From Halalkalibacillus sediminis (GTDB taxonomy: Bacteria > Bacillota > Bacilli > Bacillales > Alkalibacillaceae): a stretch of 64,000 nt of DNA. Under the pieces are notes generated by a model. It ran no database searches, was not told where the DNA came from, and worked only from the letters and a program-made list of their open reading frames with translations. Position 1 is the stretch's first letter, and each line of letters opens with the position of its first letter. A program made the translations under genes and the position numbers. The DNA lies in contig NZ_PJNH01000002.1 of assembly GCF_002844535.1 (NCBI RefSeq), positions 62,001 through 126,000 of the forward strand, given 5' to 3'. Shown in pieces: positions 35,979-44,625 of the stretch.

Positions 35979-36800
35979 ATGGGATATCCAAACGTACCAG
36001 ATATTAATTCGGAGATCACTCTGACACGACAAGACGCTATCAATATTATGCTAGCATCAATCGGTTTAGAAGAATTAAGTTTAGCCCACTTGGTGAATGG
36101 TGAGGCTGAAAAACTTCAACGTGCTTTAGGAACATTGCAAATCCCGGGAACTGAAGGTGATGACCCAGAAGATTATTTTCCAGAGTTAGTTGGAAATTCT
36201 ATCGACAACTTGATAGCTGTCAATCGTAACATCAACCAGACATTGAAAATTGCTGCTCATAAAGAGTTCCTTCTATTATTAAAACTAGAAGACCTTCTTA
36301 ACTTTGAGTTGGATGAGGACGGTAACGGTAATGGTCCAGACCCAATTACTGAGTGTATTTGTTCAATTACTGGCCAGAACGTTGGTGGTCCGGTTCAAGC
36401 GACAGTAACGATCAATGGTGGTGATCCTGAGGTAGAAGTTAATACCACTTATAACGTAGAGATATGTGGAGAAGATTGTGATCCTAGCGTGAATGAGTTG
36501 AGTTTCAACTTTGTTGGTTTAACTCCGGTAGTCAACTTCAACCAAGGTAGAGCGACAAACGTAGAGTGCGATCCTGCAGCAGGTACTGCAACTGTGACGG
36601 GCACAATCCGTCGAGCTAATGTGGTCTATTTCTTCACATTAGAAATCACAGATGGTGGAGATGTAATGGATTTAACTATTTTACCACTTTCACCTGAAGC
36701 AGAATTCGAGAGTTTTGTAGTTAACTTTACTGCTGGGGAAGGTGATGATCCTTTCGTAGAAATCGAAGACTGTGCAAATAACACAAATGGCGAAGTATAA
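35979..36800 (+). CDS. acidic structural/spore-surface-like protein, paralogue 1
   Basis: 273 residues. Residues 1-110 hold the helical block MLASIGLEELSLAHLVNGEAEKLQRALGT ... NRNINQTLKIAAHKEFLLLLKLEDLLNF; the rest (about 125-273) is beta-rich, acidic, with several Cys (ECICS, ICGEDC, ECDPA). AAAGGAGGTG precedes ATG 35979 perfectly. The helical block recurs in the next gene. I associate such blocks with Bacillus surface or exosporium-type proteins, but no function can be stated. Confidence 0.7.
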   Translation: MGYPNVPDINSEITLTRQDAINIMLASIGLEELSLAHLVNGEAEKLQRALGTLQIPGTEGDDPEDYFPELVGNSIDNLIAVNRNINQTLKIAAHKEFLLLLKLEDLLNFELDEDGNGNGPDPITECICSITGQNVGGPVQATVTINGGDPEVEVNTTYNVEICGEDCDPSVNELSFNFVGLTPVVNFNQGRATNVECDPAAGTATVTGTIRRANVVYFFTLEITDGGDVMDLTILPLSPEAEFESFVVNFTAGEGDDPFVEIEDCANNTNGEV

Positions 36801-36807
36801 TGTCTGA

Positions 36808-36835
36808 AAAGCTGGCTTCACCGCCAGCTTTTTTT
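36808..36835 (+). terminator. rho-independent terminator between paralogues
   Basis: AAAGCTGGC / GCCAGCTTT, 6-base loop, then T run. It separates paralogue 1 from paralogue 2, so the second may need its own promoter or read-through. Confidence 0.8.
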
Positions 36836-36862
36836 CTTAATCATACTCTAGGAGGTGTAAAT

Positions 36863-37282
36863 ATGAGTATGCCAAGTATTCCGCCAGAACCCTATCGTCC
36901 AAATCGGAAAGAAGTAATAGTTGATCTATTAGAGTCAATCGCTCTAGAAGAGATTTCTCTATCTCATTTAATGAAAGCGGAGGCGGAAAAAATTCAAGCT
37001 TTCGTAGGGGAGTGTAAAGATTTTCCGACGGATCCATCCAGTGAGGAGATCATTCAGTTCAATCGTAATATGAATCAATTTCTAGAAACGATTGTGATGA
37101 AAGAATGGATTCTTTTGAGGAAGCTACAGAACGTTTTATATTTCCATGAAACAACTTGTGATAAAAAACATCATCACCATCATCACCACCATAAGCATCA
37201 TAAGAGAAAGTGTAATTGCTGCTGTTCAGAATGCTTGACCAGTCAATTAAAAAATGAAAAATGTCATTGTCATCGGTCTTGA
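36863..37282 (+). CDS. paralogue 2 with His/Cys-rich metal-binding tail
   Basis: 139 residues. The helical block LLESIALEEISLSHLMKAEAEKIQAFVG and the NRNMNQFLETIVMKEWILLRKLQNVL segment match paralogue 1. The tail is exceptional: eight consecutive His codons, then HKHH, then KCNCCCSEC and KCHCH, a probable metal-binding extension. TAGGAGGTG precedes ATG 36863. The gene closes with a weak hairpin (37268-37298) overlapping its last codons. Function unknown, perhaps zinc, nickel or copper capture at the surface. Confidence 0.75.
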   Translation: MSMPSIPPEPYRPNRKEVIVDLLESIALEEISLSHLMKAEAEKIQAFVGECKDFPTDPSSEEIIQFNRNMNQFLETIVMKEWILLRKLQNVLYFHETTCDKKHHHHHHHHKHHKRKCNCCCSECLTSQLKNEKCHCHRS

Positions 37283-37300
37283 AAAACCGGTGACTTTTTG

Positions 37301-37392
37301 TACTTTAAGAATGTTTAACTTTGTTAAAGGGTTAAAGTATGTGAAAAACTTGGCTTTTCGCCATTAGGACTTGGCGAAAAGCCAAGTTTTTC
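37301..37392 (+). repeat. two-hairpin interspersed repeat, copy C (perfect)
   Basis: 92 bp. The first 39 bp form the interrupted palindrome; the second part is a perfect 21-bp stem (37343-37363 with 37372-37392) closed by an 8-base loop. Its ends GAAAAAC and GTTTTTC make it terminator-like on both strands. It follows paralogue 2 and precedes the PhnB-like gene. Of the three copies it has the only perfect second stem. Confidence 0.85.
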
Positions 37393-37465
37393 TCATTGAT
37401 GTTAGTTGCAGAACAAGTTATATTCGAGTTATAGGGGGAACAAGAAAACCCAAAGGAGGATATTG

Positions 37466-37867
37466 ATGATGGAAAAGATTCGTATCCGCACGTTTTTGAT
37501 GTTCCAAGGACAAGCAGAAGAAGCGATGAAGCTTTACACGACATTGTTTCCGAATTCTGAGATACTTGAAATGTCTAAGTATGAAGAAGGACAAGGTGGG
37601 AGAGTTGGCGATGTATTGCAAGCCACGTTCACTTTGAATGGTGTGGAATACATGTGCATTGATAGTCCGACCGATCACGATTTCACATTCACTCCATCGA
37701 TGTCTCTATATGTAGATTTTGATTCGGAAGAAGAGTTAGATAGAGTTTATGAACGATTATCAGAAGGTGGAAAGTTGTTGATGCCTCTTGATAAACAACC
37801 TTTCAGTAAAAAATTCGGATGGGTTGAAGATCGATTCGGGGTATCTTGGCAATTGAACTTGAAATAA
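37466..37867 (+). CDS. PhnB-like VOC protein
   Basis: 133 residues of the PhnB/3-demethylubiquinone-methyltransferase-like VOC group: IRTFLMFQGQAEEAMKLYTTLFPNSEI at the start, a central FTFTPSMSLYVDFDSEEELDRVY and ending FGWVEDRFGVSWQLNL. One VOC module pair. AAAGGAGG lies 6 bases before ATG 37466. Followed by a terminator. Substrate unknown. Confidence 0.85.
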   Translation: MMEKIRIRTFLMFQGQAEEAMKLYTTLFPNSEILEMSKYEEGQGGRVGDVLQATFTLNGVEYMCIDSPTDHDFTFTPSMSLYVDFDSEEELDRVYERLSEGGKLLMPLDKQPFSKKFGWVEDRFGVSWQLNLK

Positions 37868-37880
37868 TTTTGATGAAGGT

Positions 37881-37910
37881 AGCAGCTGATTTTATATCAG
37901 CTGCTTTTTT
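37881..37910 (+). terminator. rho-independent terminator
   Basis: AGCAGCTGAT / ATCAGCTGCT, 5-base loop, T6. Confidence 0.9.
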
Positions 37911-37937
37911 CGTTTTTAAATACTTCGAAGGAAAGTA

Positions 37938-37986
37938 TTGACCAGTCTGGTCGAATAGTTATATAATAAAATCGACCAAAGTGGTC
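37938..37986 (+). promoter_or_regulatory. TetR-operon promoter with two palindromic operators
   Basis: -35 TTGACC (37938-37943) and -10 TATAAT (37962-37967) are 18 bases apart. Operator 1 is GACCAGTCTGGTC (37940-37952), overlapping the -35; operator 2 is GACCAAAGTGGTC (37974-37986), just downstream of the -10. Half-sites GACCA/TGGTC are shared and the centres are 34 bp apart, so a dimer at each site would block RNA polymerase. This is a textbook autoregulated TetR arrangement. Confidence 0.85.
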
Positions 37987-37997
37987 TAACGATAGAG

Positions 37998-38657
37998 ATG
38001 AATCATAATTTACAAGAAAAGGGGGAGAAGAAAATCCCAAAACCTTTTAAGAATTTAGATCAGGAAAAACAACAAAGAATATTGGATGCTGCTCTTAAAG
38101 AATTCGCTGAACAAGGGTATGAACAAGCATCTACAAATCGAATGGTTAAAGACGCTGGCATCGGTAAAGGGATGTTATTTTACTATTTCAAAAATAAAAA
38201 AGAGCTTTTTCATTACTTGGTGGATTATAGTCTCGATATAACCATCCACCATTATCTAGAACAAATAGACACTGAGGAAAAAGATTTTATTGAAAGACTG
38301 AAACAAACATCGGCCATTAAGATGAAAACATTTTTGGAGAATCCAAATGTTTTCAATTTCATGGGTACGATTTTGTTGTCAAAGCCCGATGAGTTACCGA
38401 AAAATTATCATGAGAAATTCGAGGAGTTGCAGCGAATCGGCTTCGAAAAGATATACGGAGACATAGACAAATCTTTATTCCGTGAGGACATTGATGTCGA
38501 CAAGGCATTCCAACTGATTCAGTGGTCGATGGATGGTTATCAAAATGAAAAGAAGACACAATTACAAGGCCAGAAAATGTCTGAAATTGATTTCGAATAT
38601 TATATAGAAGAATTCAACGAATACCTCGATCTTATGAAGAGAACATTTTATAAATAG
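37998..38657 (+). CDS. TetR-family regulator of ABC exporter
   Basis: 219 residues: N-terminal HTH (QQRILDAALKEFAEQGYEQASTNRMVKDAGIGKGMLFYYFKNKKELF) and a helical ligand-binding domain. It immediately follows a promoter with two operators of matching type and precedes an ABC exporter pair, so it most likely represses the unit and itself. ATG 37998 lacks a clear SD; ATC 38034, 6 bases after GGGGGAG, would give the more typical N terminus (I-P-K-P-F). The start is therefore uncertain by 12 residues. Confidence 0.85.
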   Translation: MNHNLQEKGEKKIPKPFKNLDQEKQQRILDAALKEFAEQGYEQASTNRMVKDAGIGKGMLFYYFKNKKELFHYLVDYSLDITIHHYLEQIDTEEKDFIERLKQTSAIKMKTFLENPNVFNFMGTILLSKPDELPKNYHEKFEELQRIGFEKIYGDIDKSLFREDIDVDKAFQLIQWSMDGYQNEKKTQLQGQKMSEIDFEYYIEEFNEYLDLMKRTFYK

Positions 38658-38676
38658 TTAGAAAGTGGGGATGAAA

Positions 38677-39576
38677 ATGACCATTTTAACAACTGAACAG
38701 TTAACGAAGAAATTTGGATCGTTCAAAGCGTTAGATGGAGTGGATATGCGTGTGGAGGAAGGTGAGATATATGGCTTCATTGGTCCTAACGGTGCCGGTA
38801 AATCCACGACGATTCGTGTGTTGTTAGGTATTATTCAAGCGACTTCCGGTAGGGCCACGATTTTTGGAAAAGATGCGTGGAAAGATGCTGTTGAGATTCA
38901 TAAACGTGTATCGTACGTCCCTGGTGATGTCAATCTTTGGCCTAACCTTACGGGTGGTGAAGTGATTGATATTTTCATGAAAATTCGTGGAAATGGAGAC
39001 CGAAAAAAGCGTGAGGAACTGATTGAACGTTTCCAATTGGATCCTTCGAAAAAATGTCGTGCGTACTCCAAGGGAAACCGTCAAAAGGTTGCACTTGTCT
39101 CAGCATTTGCTTCTGAAGCGGATCTGTTCATTATGGATGAGCCGACTTCCGGTCTGGATCCGTTGATGGAACGTGTTTTTCAAGAGTATGTAATGGATGT
39201 GAAAAGGCAAGGCAAAAGCGTGTTACTCTCAAGCCATATTTTATCCGAGGTTGAGAGATTATGTGACTCTGTAGGCATCATCCGTGAGGGAAAAATCATT
39301 GAATCCGGTTCTCTATCTGACTTGAGACATCTGACCCGTACTCATTTATTAGTTCAAACAAGAGATCCTCTAACTTTAGAAGGGGTTTCAGGTGTGCATA
39401 ACATGGAGAGAAAAGGTGATGCACTAGCTTTCCAAGTTGATACTGAGGAAATGGGTACGGTCATGAAGCATGTCAGTGAACACCATGTCACGAAATTAGA
39501 GAGTGCCCCACCAACACTTGAAGATTTATTCATGCGACATTATGAAAAAGAGGAGGCAGGAGGTGCAACCTCATGA
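38677..39576 (+). CDS. ABC exporter ATP-binding protein
   Basis: About 299 residues with Walker A GPNGAGKST, Q-loop, signature YSKGNRQKV, Walker B LFIMDEPTSGLD and switch H in SSHILSEV. The C-terminal extension past 210 is of the drug-export type. GTGGGG precedes ATG 38677; ATG 38671 or GTG 38665 are possible. It overlaps the permease by ATGA. It exports a drug or lipid-like compound with the next gene; controlled by TetR. Confidence 0.9.
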   Translation: MTILTTEQLTKKFGSFKALDGVDMRVEEGEIYGFIGPNGAGKSTTIRVLLGIIQATSGRATIFGKDAWKDAVEIHKRVSYVPGDVNLWPNLTGGEVIDIFMKIRGNGDRKKREELIERFQLDPSKKCRAYSKGNRQKVALVSAFASEADLFIMDEPTSGLDPLMERVFQEYVMDVKRQGKSVLLSSHILSEVERLCDSVGIIREGKIIESGSLSDLRHLTRTHLLVQTRDPLTLEGVSGVHNMERKGDALAFQVDTEEMGTVMKHVSEHHVTKLESAPPTLEDLFMRHYEKEEAGGATS

Positions 39577-41177
39577 ATCAACAATTATTCTTGAATACTT
39601 TTAAGTTATCTAAATTGATCATTCGTCGGGATCGTGTAAGGTTGGCTGTCTGGATTCTAGCGATCTCACTTGCATCAATAGGCACCGCCTCGGCTTTTGA
39701 TGGAATCTATAGTTCGCAAGAAGAGCGTCAACAAGTAGCTGCAACAATGGATAACCCGGCGGTTACTGCTTTGGTAGGTAAAGGGTATGGGCTTGATAAT
39801 TATACGACAGCTGTGATGTTTTCCCATGAAATGCTCATGATGACCGCCTTAATTATCGGTGTGATGGCTATATTGCTTGTGGCTCGATATACCCGTGGGG
39901 ATGAAGAAGAGGGGCGTACAGAGATGGTCCGTGCGCTTCCAACTGGTCGTCTTGCTGGCTTAACCTCAGTAGTTCTAGTGATGGTTGGAGTATATATATT
40001 ATTAGCCGTAATAACAGGGGTGGGATTGAGCGTCCTCCCGGTCGAAAGTTTTACGACTTCAGGTTCGTTCACGTATGGGGCAGCTTTAGGGGCTAGCGGG
40101 CTCATTTTTAGCTCAATTGCTCTGTTGTTTGCTCAACTATCATCGACCGCACGAGGGACTATAGGTTTATCATTCATTGTACTGGGCGCGAGTTATTTCA
40201 TCCGTGCAATCGGAGATGTAAGTCATGAACCTTTATCTTGGTTGTCCCCATTTGGCTGGGTCCAAGAGGCGAGAATTTTTGTTGATAACAATTGGTGGGT
40301 CCTCGGGATGACATTTGCCATAGCGGTCATTTTGTCACTTCTAGCTTTTTATTTACATGTAATCAGAGATGTTGGAGCAGGTTTTTTGCCAGACCGACCT
40401 GGGAAAATTCACGCTAAGAAGCGGATATTGAACACGTTCGGATTCGGTTTGCACATGCAGCGAGTGGGTTTGATCGCTTGGGGAATCGGCCTGTTCATAT
40501 ATGGTGCAACTTACGGTTCGGTGTTTGGCGAAATTGAAACATATGTCGAACAGATTGAAGTGATGGAACAATTTTTGCAACCGACTGACGGAACGGCACT
40601 GAGCGCTCAATTCTTAGGAATGCTGATGGTTATTGTATCGATTTTTTGCACAGTACCTGTATTAATGGCAATGTTCAAACTAAAAGGTGAAGAAAAGAAA
40701 AATCGCCTTGAATCCATGTTGAGTACAAAGCTATCACGACAAAAATTGTTTATTAGTTACGCAGGGATTGCTTGGTTAGTTAGTATAATCATGATGACTC
40801 TTGCTGCAGTAGGAATGGGAGCTGCAGGTGTTCAAACAAGCAACGGGGAACTTCCGTTTTCAGATTTTCTCATTGCGGGGCTTAACCACTTACCAGCAAT
40901 GTGGGTGGTATTAGGTCTTGGAATTCTGTTGTATGGCCTTTTGCCAGGTGGCACAACGATTGCATGGGCTTATTTAGGATATTCATTCTTCGTCGTTTAT
41001 TTGGGAGGAATGATGAACTTTCCCGACTGGGTCGAGAAAGGGTCTGTATTCAGTTATATCAGTAATTATCCGCTAGAAGAGATTGACTGGTTGGCATTAG
41101 TCGTTCTAACGGTTATTGCACTGATATTAACTATCATCGGATCAATTTCGTTTAGAAAAAGAGATCTACAAGGTTAA
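39573..41177 (+). CDS. ABC exporter permease (COG3559 type)
   Basis: 534 residues with about 12 membrane helices in two halves (helix 1 near 26-45, second half from about 300), as in exporters of polyketide antibiotics. It therefore forms the whole membrane part by itself or as a dimer. Overlaps the ATPase by four bases. With the ATPase and TetR it forms a drug-responsive operon; substrate unknown. A terminator follows at 41184. Confidence 0.9.
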   Translation: MNQQLFLNTFKLSKLIIRRDRVRLAVWILAISLASIGTASAFDGIYSSQEERQQVAATMDNPAVTALVGKGYGLDNYTTAVMFSHEMLMMTALIIGVMAILLVARYTRGDEEEGRTEMVRALPTGRLAGLTSVVLVMVGVYILLAVITGVGLSVLPVESFTTSGSFTYGAALGASGLIFSSIALLFAQLSSTARGTIGLSFIVLGASYFIRAIGDVSHEPLSWLSPFGWVQEARIFVDNNWWVLGMTFAIAVILSLLAFYLHVIRDVGAGFLPDRPGKIHAKKRILNTFGFGLHMQRVGLIAWGIGLFIYGATYGSVFGEIETYVEQIEVMEQFLQPTDGTALSAQFLGMLMVIVSIFCTVPVLMAMFKLKGEEKKNRLESMLSTKLSRQKLFISYAGIAWLVSIIMMTLAAVGMGAAGVQTSNGELPFSDFLIAGLNHLPAMWVVLGLGILLYGLLPGGTTIAWAYLGYSFFVVYLGGMMNFPDWVEKGSVFSYISNYPLEEIDWLALVVLTVIALILTIIGSISFRKRDLQG

Positions 41178-41183
41178 TACAAA

Positions 41184-41217
41184 GCGCTGGCTGAATTTAG
41201 CCAGCGCACTTTTTTTG
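41184..41217 (+). terminator. rho-independent terminator
   Basis: GCGCTGGCT / AGCCAGCGC, 6-base loop, then AC and T7. Confidence 0.9.
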
Positions 41218-41340
41218 ACGAGATGAATTATTGGAAAAACTAACGACTTCGACATTAAATATTGAGTATAAGACAATGCTTTTTTAAAATTTGTTATGTT
41301 ACTCTTAAAGTGGAAATATTTGAAAAGGGGGGGAAGTTAC

Positions 41341-41460
41341 ATGGGTAAGAAAAAGCGTAAACGAAAGCCTGATGATTTTCATCCGTGGTATGATTTCATA
41401 TTCGATATTCTGCTATTTGGACCGAGGTTGATCAGTTATATTATTAAAAGTATCTTTTAA
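41341..41460 (+). CDS. 39-residue basic/hydrophobic small protein
   Basis: Begins MGKKKRKRKPDDFHPWYDF, followed by a hydrophobic C-terminal helix (IFDILLFGPRLISYIIKSIF). A strong AAAAGGGGGGG lies 7-8 bases before ATG 41341, and the gene is bracketed by terminators at 41184 and 41502, so it forms its own unit. A basic head with a hydrophobic tail suggests association with the inner membrane or nucleic acid. Family not recognised. The start context makes it more credible than most ORFs of this size. Confidence 0.6.
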   Translation: MGKKKRKRKPDDFHPWYDFIFDILLFGPRLISYIIKSIF

Positions 41461-41501
41461 AAAGAGATTAGAAATATAGTATTGGGCAACCACTACATAA
41501 A

Positions 41502-41541
41502 AAGCTGACTTCCTCTCATTAAGGAAGTCAGCTTGTTTTTT
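41502..41541. terminator. bidirectional rho-independent terminator
   Basis: AAGCTGACTTCCT / AGGAAGTCAGCTT with a 7-base loop; A/T runs on both sides. Ends the small ORF and, on the minus strand, the subtilase gene. Confidence 0.9.
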
Positions 41542-41544
41542 TAC

Positions 41545-42678
41545 TTATTGATTAATTGCGTCTGCCGCTTGAACAAGTCCAGCACCGTATTGATGACTAG
41601 CACCTAATTCAACAGCGGTATCTTTCAATAATTGACGAAGTTCGTCGTTCGTCAAGTTAGATTTTGCTTCCCAGACAAGTGCCGCAACACCTGCTACATG
41701 TGGAGAGGCCATAGACGTACCGTTGAATGAAGAGTACGTATCTCCAGGTGTAGTGCTTAAGATATCTACACCAGGTGCAGAGATTTCAACTGCTGGTCCA
41801 GTGCTTGAGAATGTTGCGCGGTTATTGTTTTCATCAACCGCTGCTACTGCCATTACTGAATCGTATTTGGCAGGGTAACCTACTGTGTCATTGTTACCAC
41901 CACGGTTGCCATCATTTCCTGCAGCCGCTACTACTAGAAGACCTTCATTGTTAGCTAGATTCGAGAATTCTTCTAATACTGAGGAACTCTGAGAACCGCC
42001 TAGGCTCATGTTGATGACATCCATATCATTTTGTACAGCCCACTCAATACCTTCAGCGATTCCAGCGTAAGAACCACTGCCGTCATTATCTAAAACTTTC
42101 ACAGCATAAAGATTTGTAGAAGGTGCAACACCTAGTACCCCTAAATCATTATCCACTGCTGCAACCGTACCAGCAACATGTGTTCCGTGACCGTTACCAT
42201 CGTTGTAAGGATCACTGTTTTCCGCGTCGTCAAATACAGAATATCCGCCTTGAACGTTTGCGGTCAGATCCTCATGTGAACGATCGATACCAGTATCTAA
42301 GACTGCTACGTCTACTCCACTTCCAGTAAAGCCGGAATTTTGTGCTTGAGTCCCTTGAACCTGATCGATACCGTAAGGAACTGTCTCTCCTACTGCTTGT
42401 GCTTCAGCGTTTTCATCAACGTGTTTAATTTGTGGGTGATTACTTAAACCATTCGCTTGGTTTTCAGTCAGTTCCACATGTACAACTTCTAATAAGTCAT
42501 ATTCATGCAAAACATCTTCATCATCAACTCCAAAAGCCTTTAGTAGACCTTTATGTGCTTGTCCATCAAACATGACGAGGTACTCGTCCTTGTCTGGAGG
42601 GCCTTCAGCAAAAACAGCACCCTGGAATGGGATCGCCATCAACCCTAAGATTAATAAAATGGATAATAATTTCTTCAT
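41545..42678 (-). CDS. secreted subtilisin-like serine protease
   Basis: 377 residues: signal peptide (1-24, cleavage after VFA), inhibitor-I9 propeptide (about 30-97), and a peptidase S8 domain with triad D128 (VLDTGID), H164 (GHGTHVAG) and S322 ([11 protein letters not shown]). The mature part is acidic, typical of haloalkaliphilic subtilases. Relatives are AprE-type extracellular proteases. AAGGAG precedes ATG 42678. No neighbour with which it would cooperate. Confidence 0.95.
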   Translation of the reverse strand: MKKLLSILLILGLMAIPFQGAVFAEGPPDKDEYLVMFDGQAHKGLLKAFGVDDEDVLHEYDLLEVVHVELTENQANGLSNHPQIKHVDENAEAQAVGETVPYGIDQVQGTQAQNSGFTGSGVDVAVLDTGIDRSHEDLTANVQGGYSVFDDAENSDPYNDGNGHGTHVAGTVAAVDNDLGVLGVAPSTNLYAVKVLDNDGSGSYAGIAEGIEWAVQNDMDVINMSLGGSQSSSVLEEFSNLANNEGLLVVAAAGNDGNRGGNNDTVGYPAKYDSVMAVAAVDENNNRATFSSTGPAVEISAPGVDILSTTPGDTYSSFNGTSMASPHVAGVAALVWEAKSNLTNDELRQLLKDTAVELGASHQYGAGLVQAADAINQ

Positions 42679-42996
42679 AAAACACTCTCCTTAAAAATAT
42701 TTAAGCTGATTCGAAAAGCATACGACCGGACCGAGTTTATTCAAAAGGAGGTAATAAAAGCGAGCGCCAATTATGTATAACTTTGCGAATCAACTTATTT
42801 GTGAGAATGATTTGAATTATAAGATAATTCCAAAAATAAAGAAATAGTCTTTTTTTACCACCAAATTGGAAGAAAAAAATGGTGCTGTTGAAAGGAAATA
42901 CCGTAGACCTAAATAAGAGGAATATTGTGGAATTATAGACTGACAAATGAAAGAAGATTCAAACAAAATGAAAGCAAAAAAATGGGTAATTGGTTT
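42679..42996. other. 318-base gene-free stretch upstream of subtilase
   Basis: Contains the subtilase promoter region (minus strand) and the 3' side of the YaiI gene. A plus-strand AAAAGGAGG at 42744 is not followed by a start codon at proper spacing, and the 24-codon frame from ATG 42773 is unsupported. I see no further feature here. Confidence 0.5.
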
Positions 42997-43443
42997 TTAT
43001 GAAAATTCGTTCAGTATCTTTACAAAAGCTTTCTTGAATTTTTCACGGTCTTCGTTGGTAAAAGCTTTCGGTCCTTTCGTGCGTTTACCGCTTTTTCGCT
43101 CCATTGCACTTAAATACCGCTGTTGGAGCATGGTGTCTATGTTGTGTGTGGTGTACTGAAACCCTTTATGATGCATGACTTTACACCCTTTGGACAAGGC
43201 GAGGCTAGCGAGGCCATAGTCTTGCGTTACGATTACATCGTTCTCTTCGGCAAGTTGCATGATTTTATAATCTGCTGCTTCGGCCCCACGGTCGACATAG
43301 ATTGTCTCTACGTGATCTTCCATATCTTTCAGTGAAAAATGGTCGTAGCTCCGTACAATTTTCACAGCGAATCCGCGTCTCCCAGACTCTTCTACGATAA
43401 TTGGTACAACTGGACATGCGTCTGCATCGACTAATATGTTCAT
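42997..43443 (-). CDS. yqxD: YaiI/YqxD family protein (DUF188)
   Basis: 148 residues. The N-terminal [12 protein letters not shown] and [22 protein letters not shown] blocks define the YaiI/YqxD family, a PIN-like fold with conserved acidic residues (D6, D8, and D of TQDYG). Probably a nucleic-acid-binding or nuclease protein; the biological role is not settled. AAGGGATGAG precedes ATG 43443. Downstream of a terminator at 43467 belonging to the lipoprotein gene. Confidence 0.9.
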   Translation of the reverse strand: MNILVDADACPVVPIIVEESGRRGFAVKIVRSYDHFSLKDMEDHVETIYVDRGAEAADYKIMQLAEENDVIVTQDYGLASLALSKGCKVMHHKGFQYTTHNIDTMLQQRYLSAMERKSGKRTKGPKAFTNEDREKFKKAFVKILNEFS

Positions 43444-43466
43444 AAACTCATCCCTTTCGTATAAAA

Positions 43467-43498
43467 AAACTTCAGAGTCATGATCATGTCTGAAGTTT
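43467..43498 (-). terminator. rho-independent terminator
   Basis: AAACTTCAGA / TCTGAAGTTT with a loop that is itself the palindrome CATGATCATG; minus-strand T run. Ends the FixH-like gene. Confidence 0.8.
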
Positions 43499-43508
43499 AG
43501 TGATGTTG

Positions 43509-44246
43509 TTAATATTTTGATATGCTTTTTTCAATATGTTCGTGTAGGTTTTCAGTCTTGATGTGAACGTTAATGGTTAACTTTTGCAACCCCTCGTGTT
43601 CAAAGCTCGCTTCGTAATTTCCTGCATCATTTTCTTCAGCAGCGATCCATTCATGTAAATTCTCATCGTCTTGTGAAGTGATTTCATACGTCACTTCAGC
43701 AGCTTCTAATGTTTTATCTTCATTCGTTATTTTGCTAGTCAGAATTAGCTCATCTTCCACCCAGTGTGAATTTAATTCCACTTGTACAGTCGAAGAATGA
43801 TGATTTGCATGTTCATCTTCCTCTTCGTGATGCGATGTTTCAGCATCTCCTACCTTGACCTCGTGTTTAGGCATGACGTGTTGATCTCTAGCTGTTACAT
43901 GGTACTGGATATGATAGACACCATCTTCTTCAAATTCGTAGTCGACTGTATATTCACCTTCGCCAGAGTTTTCAGCTGCTAACATCTGGCTTTCTTCTTT
44001 GGAGCCTTGTTCCCAAACTTCAAACTCGACCTCTTCAGCATCATTAACTAATTCATCATTATGACTCACTGAAGCGGATAAGGTCTGGGTACCTAAATCA
44101 AGTTCATCTTCTGTTAAAATCTCTACCTCCACAGGGACTAGTGACAGATCTTTTGAATCTCCTGACGTTTCCTCAGCTTCATCACTTTGTCCGCAAGCGG
44201 CTAATAACATTAAAGTCGATAATACGATAAATATTATTTTTTTCAT
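43509..44246 (-). CDS. YtkA/FixH-like lipoprotein with two domains
   Basis: 245 residues. Signal peptide ends in lipobox L-A-A-C (near residue 18). Two YtkA-like beta-sandwich domains follow (about 35-130 and 150-245), each with the pattern VE.E....N..H..V.Y.V, joined by a His/Glu-rich linker [12 protein letters not shown] that may bind metal. In Bacilli YtkA-type proteins are copper-related or cytochrome-assembly accessories. GGAGGTA precedes ATG 44246. Monocistronic. Confidence 0.8.
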   Translation of the reverse strand: MKKIIFIVLSTLMLLAACGQSDEAEETSGDSKDLSLVPVEVEILTEDELDLGTQTLSASVSHNDELVNDAEEVEFEVWEQGSKEESQMLAAENSGEGEYTVDYEFEEDGVYHIQYHVTARDQHVMPKHEVKVGDAETSHHEEEDEHANHHSSTVQVELNSHWVEDELILTSKITNEDKTLEAAEVTYEITSQDDENLHEWIAAEENDAGNYEASFEHEGLQKLTINVHIKTENLHEHIEKSISKY

Positions 44247-44412
44247 AGTTATTTACCTCCGCAATGTCTTTCTAACTCTACTTTATCATGATTATTAGCA
44301 TAAATGTGTGAAAGTATTATGTCGTCTTTATCGTTACCGCCACCAAAAGTTTTCATAACTGTACAAGCCCTTTTTTTCAGTAATCCAAAGCGATATTATC
44401 CGATATAATTAT

Positions 44413-44580
44413 GTGAAATTGAATGAACCATTTGCGGTGGCACAATTTAAAGAGCGTAATTCATATCGGTTGGGGGAGGGTGGCTCGACCATAAATTTGC
44501 AAGCTATCGTGATTACAGTTCCTGAGCATGTTGAGATTAACTATTCTGGTGAAGAAAGAATAATAAAGGAAATCAATTAA
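44413..44580 (+). pseudogene. possible 55-codon coding remnant
   Basis: A plus-strand frame open from 44359 to the stop at 44580 reads protein-like, ending LQAIVITVPEHVEINYSGEERIIKEIN. The only start is GTG 44413 without an SD, and I find no family for it. It could be the 3' remnant of a deleted gene or chance. It ends just before the terminator at 44581. The rest of 44247-44625 holds nothing else that I can support. Confidence 0.25.
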
Positions 44581-44625
44581 AAAAATCCTGATATTCACGC
44601 TGAAGTGAGTATCAGGATTTTTTAT
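44581..44625. terminator. bidirectional rho-independent terminator
   Basis: AAAAATCCTGATA / TATCAGGATTTTT with an inner TCAC / GTGA stem in the loop. Ends the M20 gene on the minus strand. Confidence 0.85.

Noticed and set aside
42773-42847. 24-codon frame after an AAAAGGAGG site
   Set aside because: The SD-like site is about 20 bases from ATG, so it cannot serve it; composition is random AT-rich.
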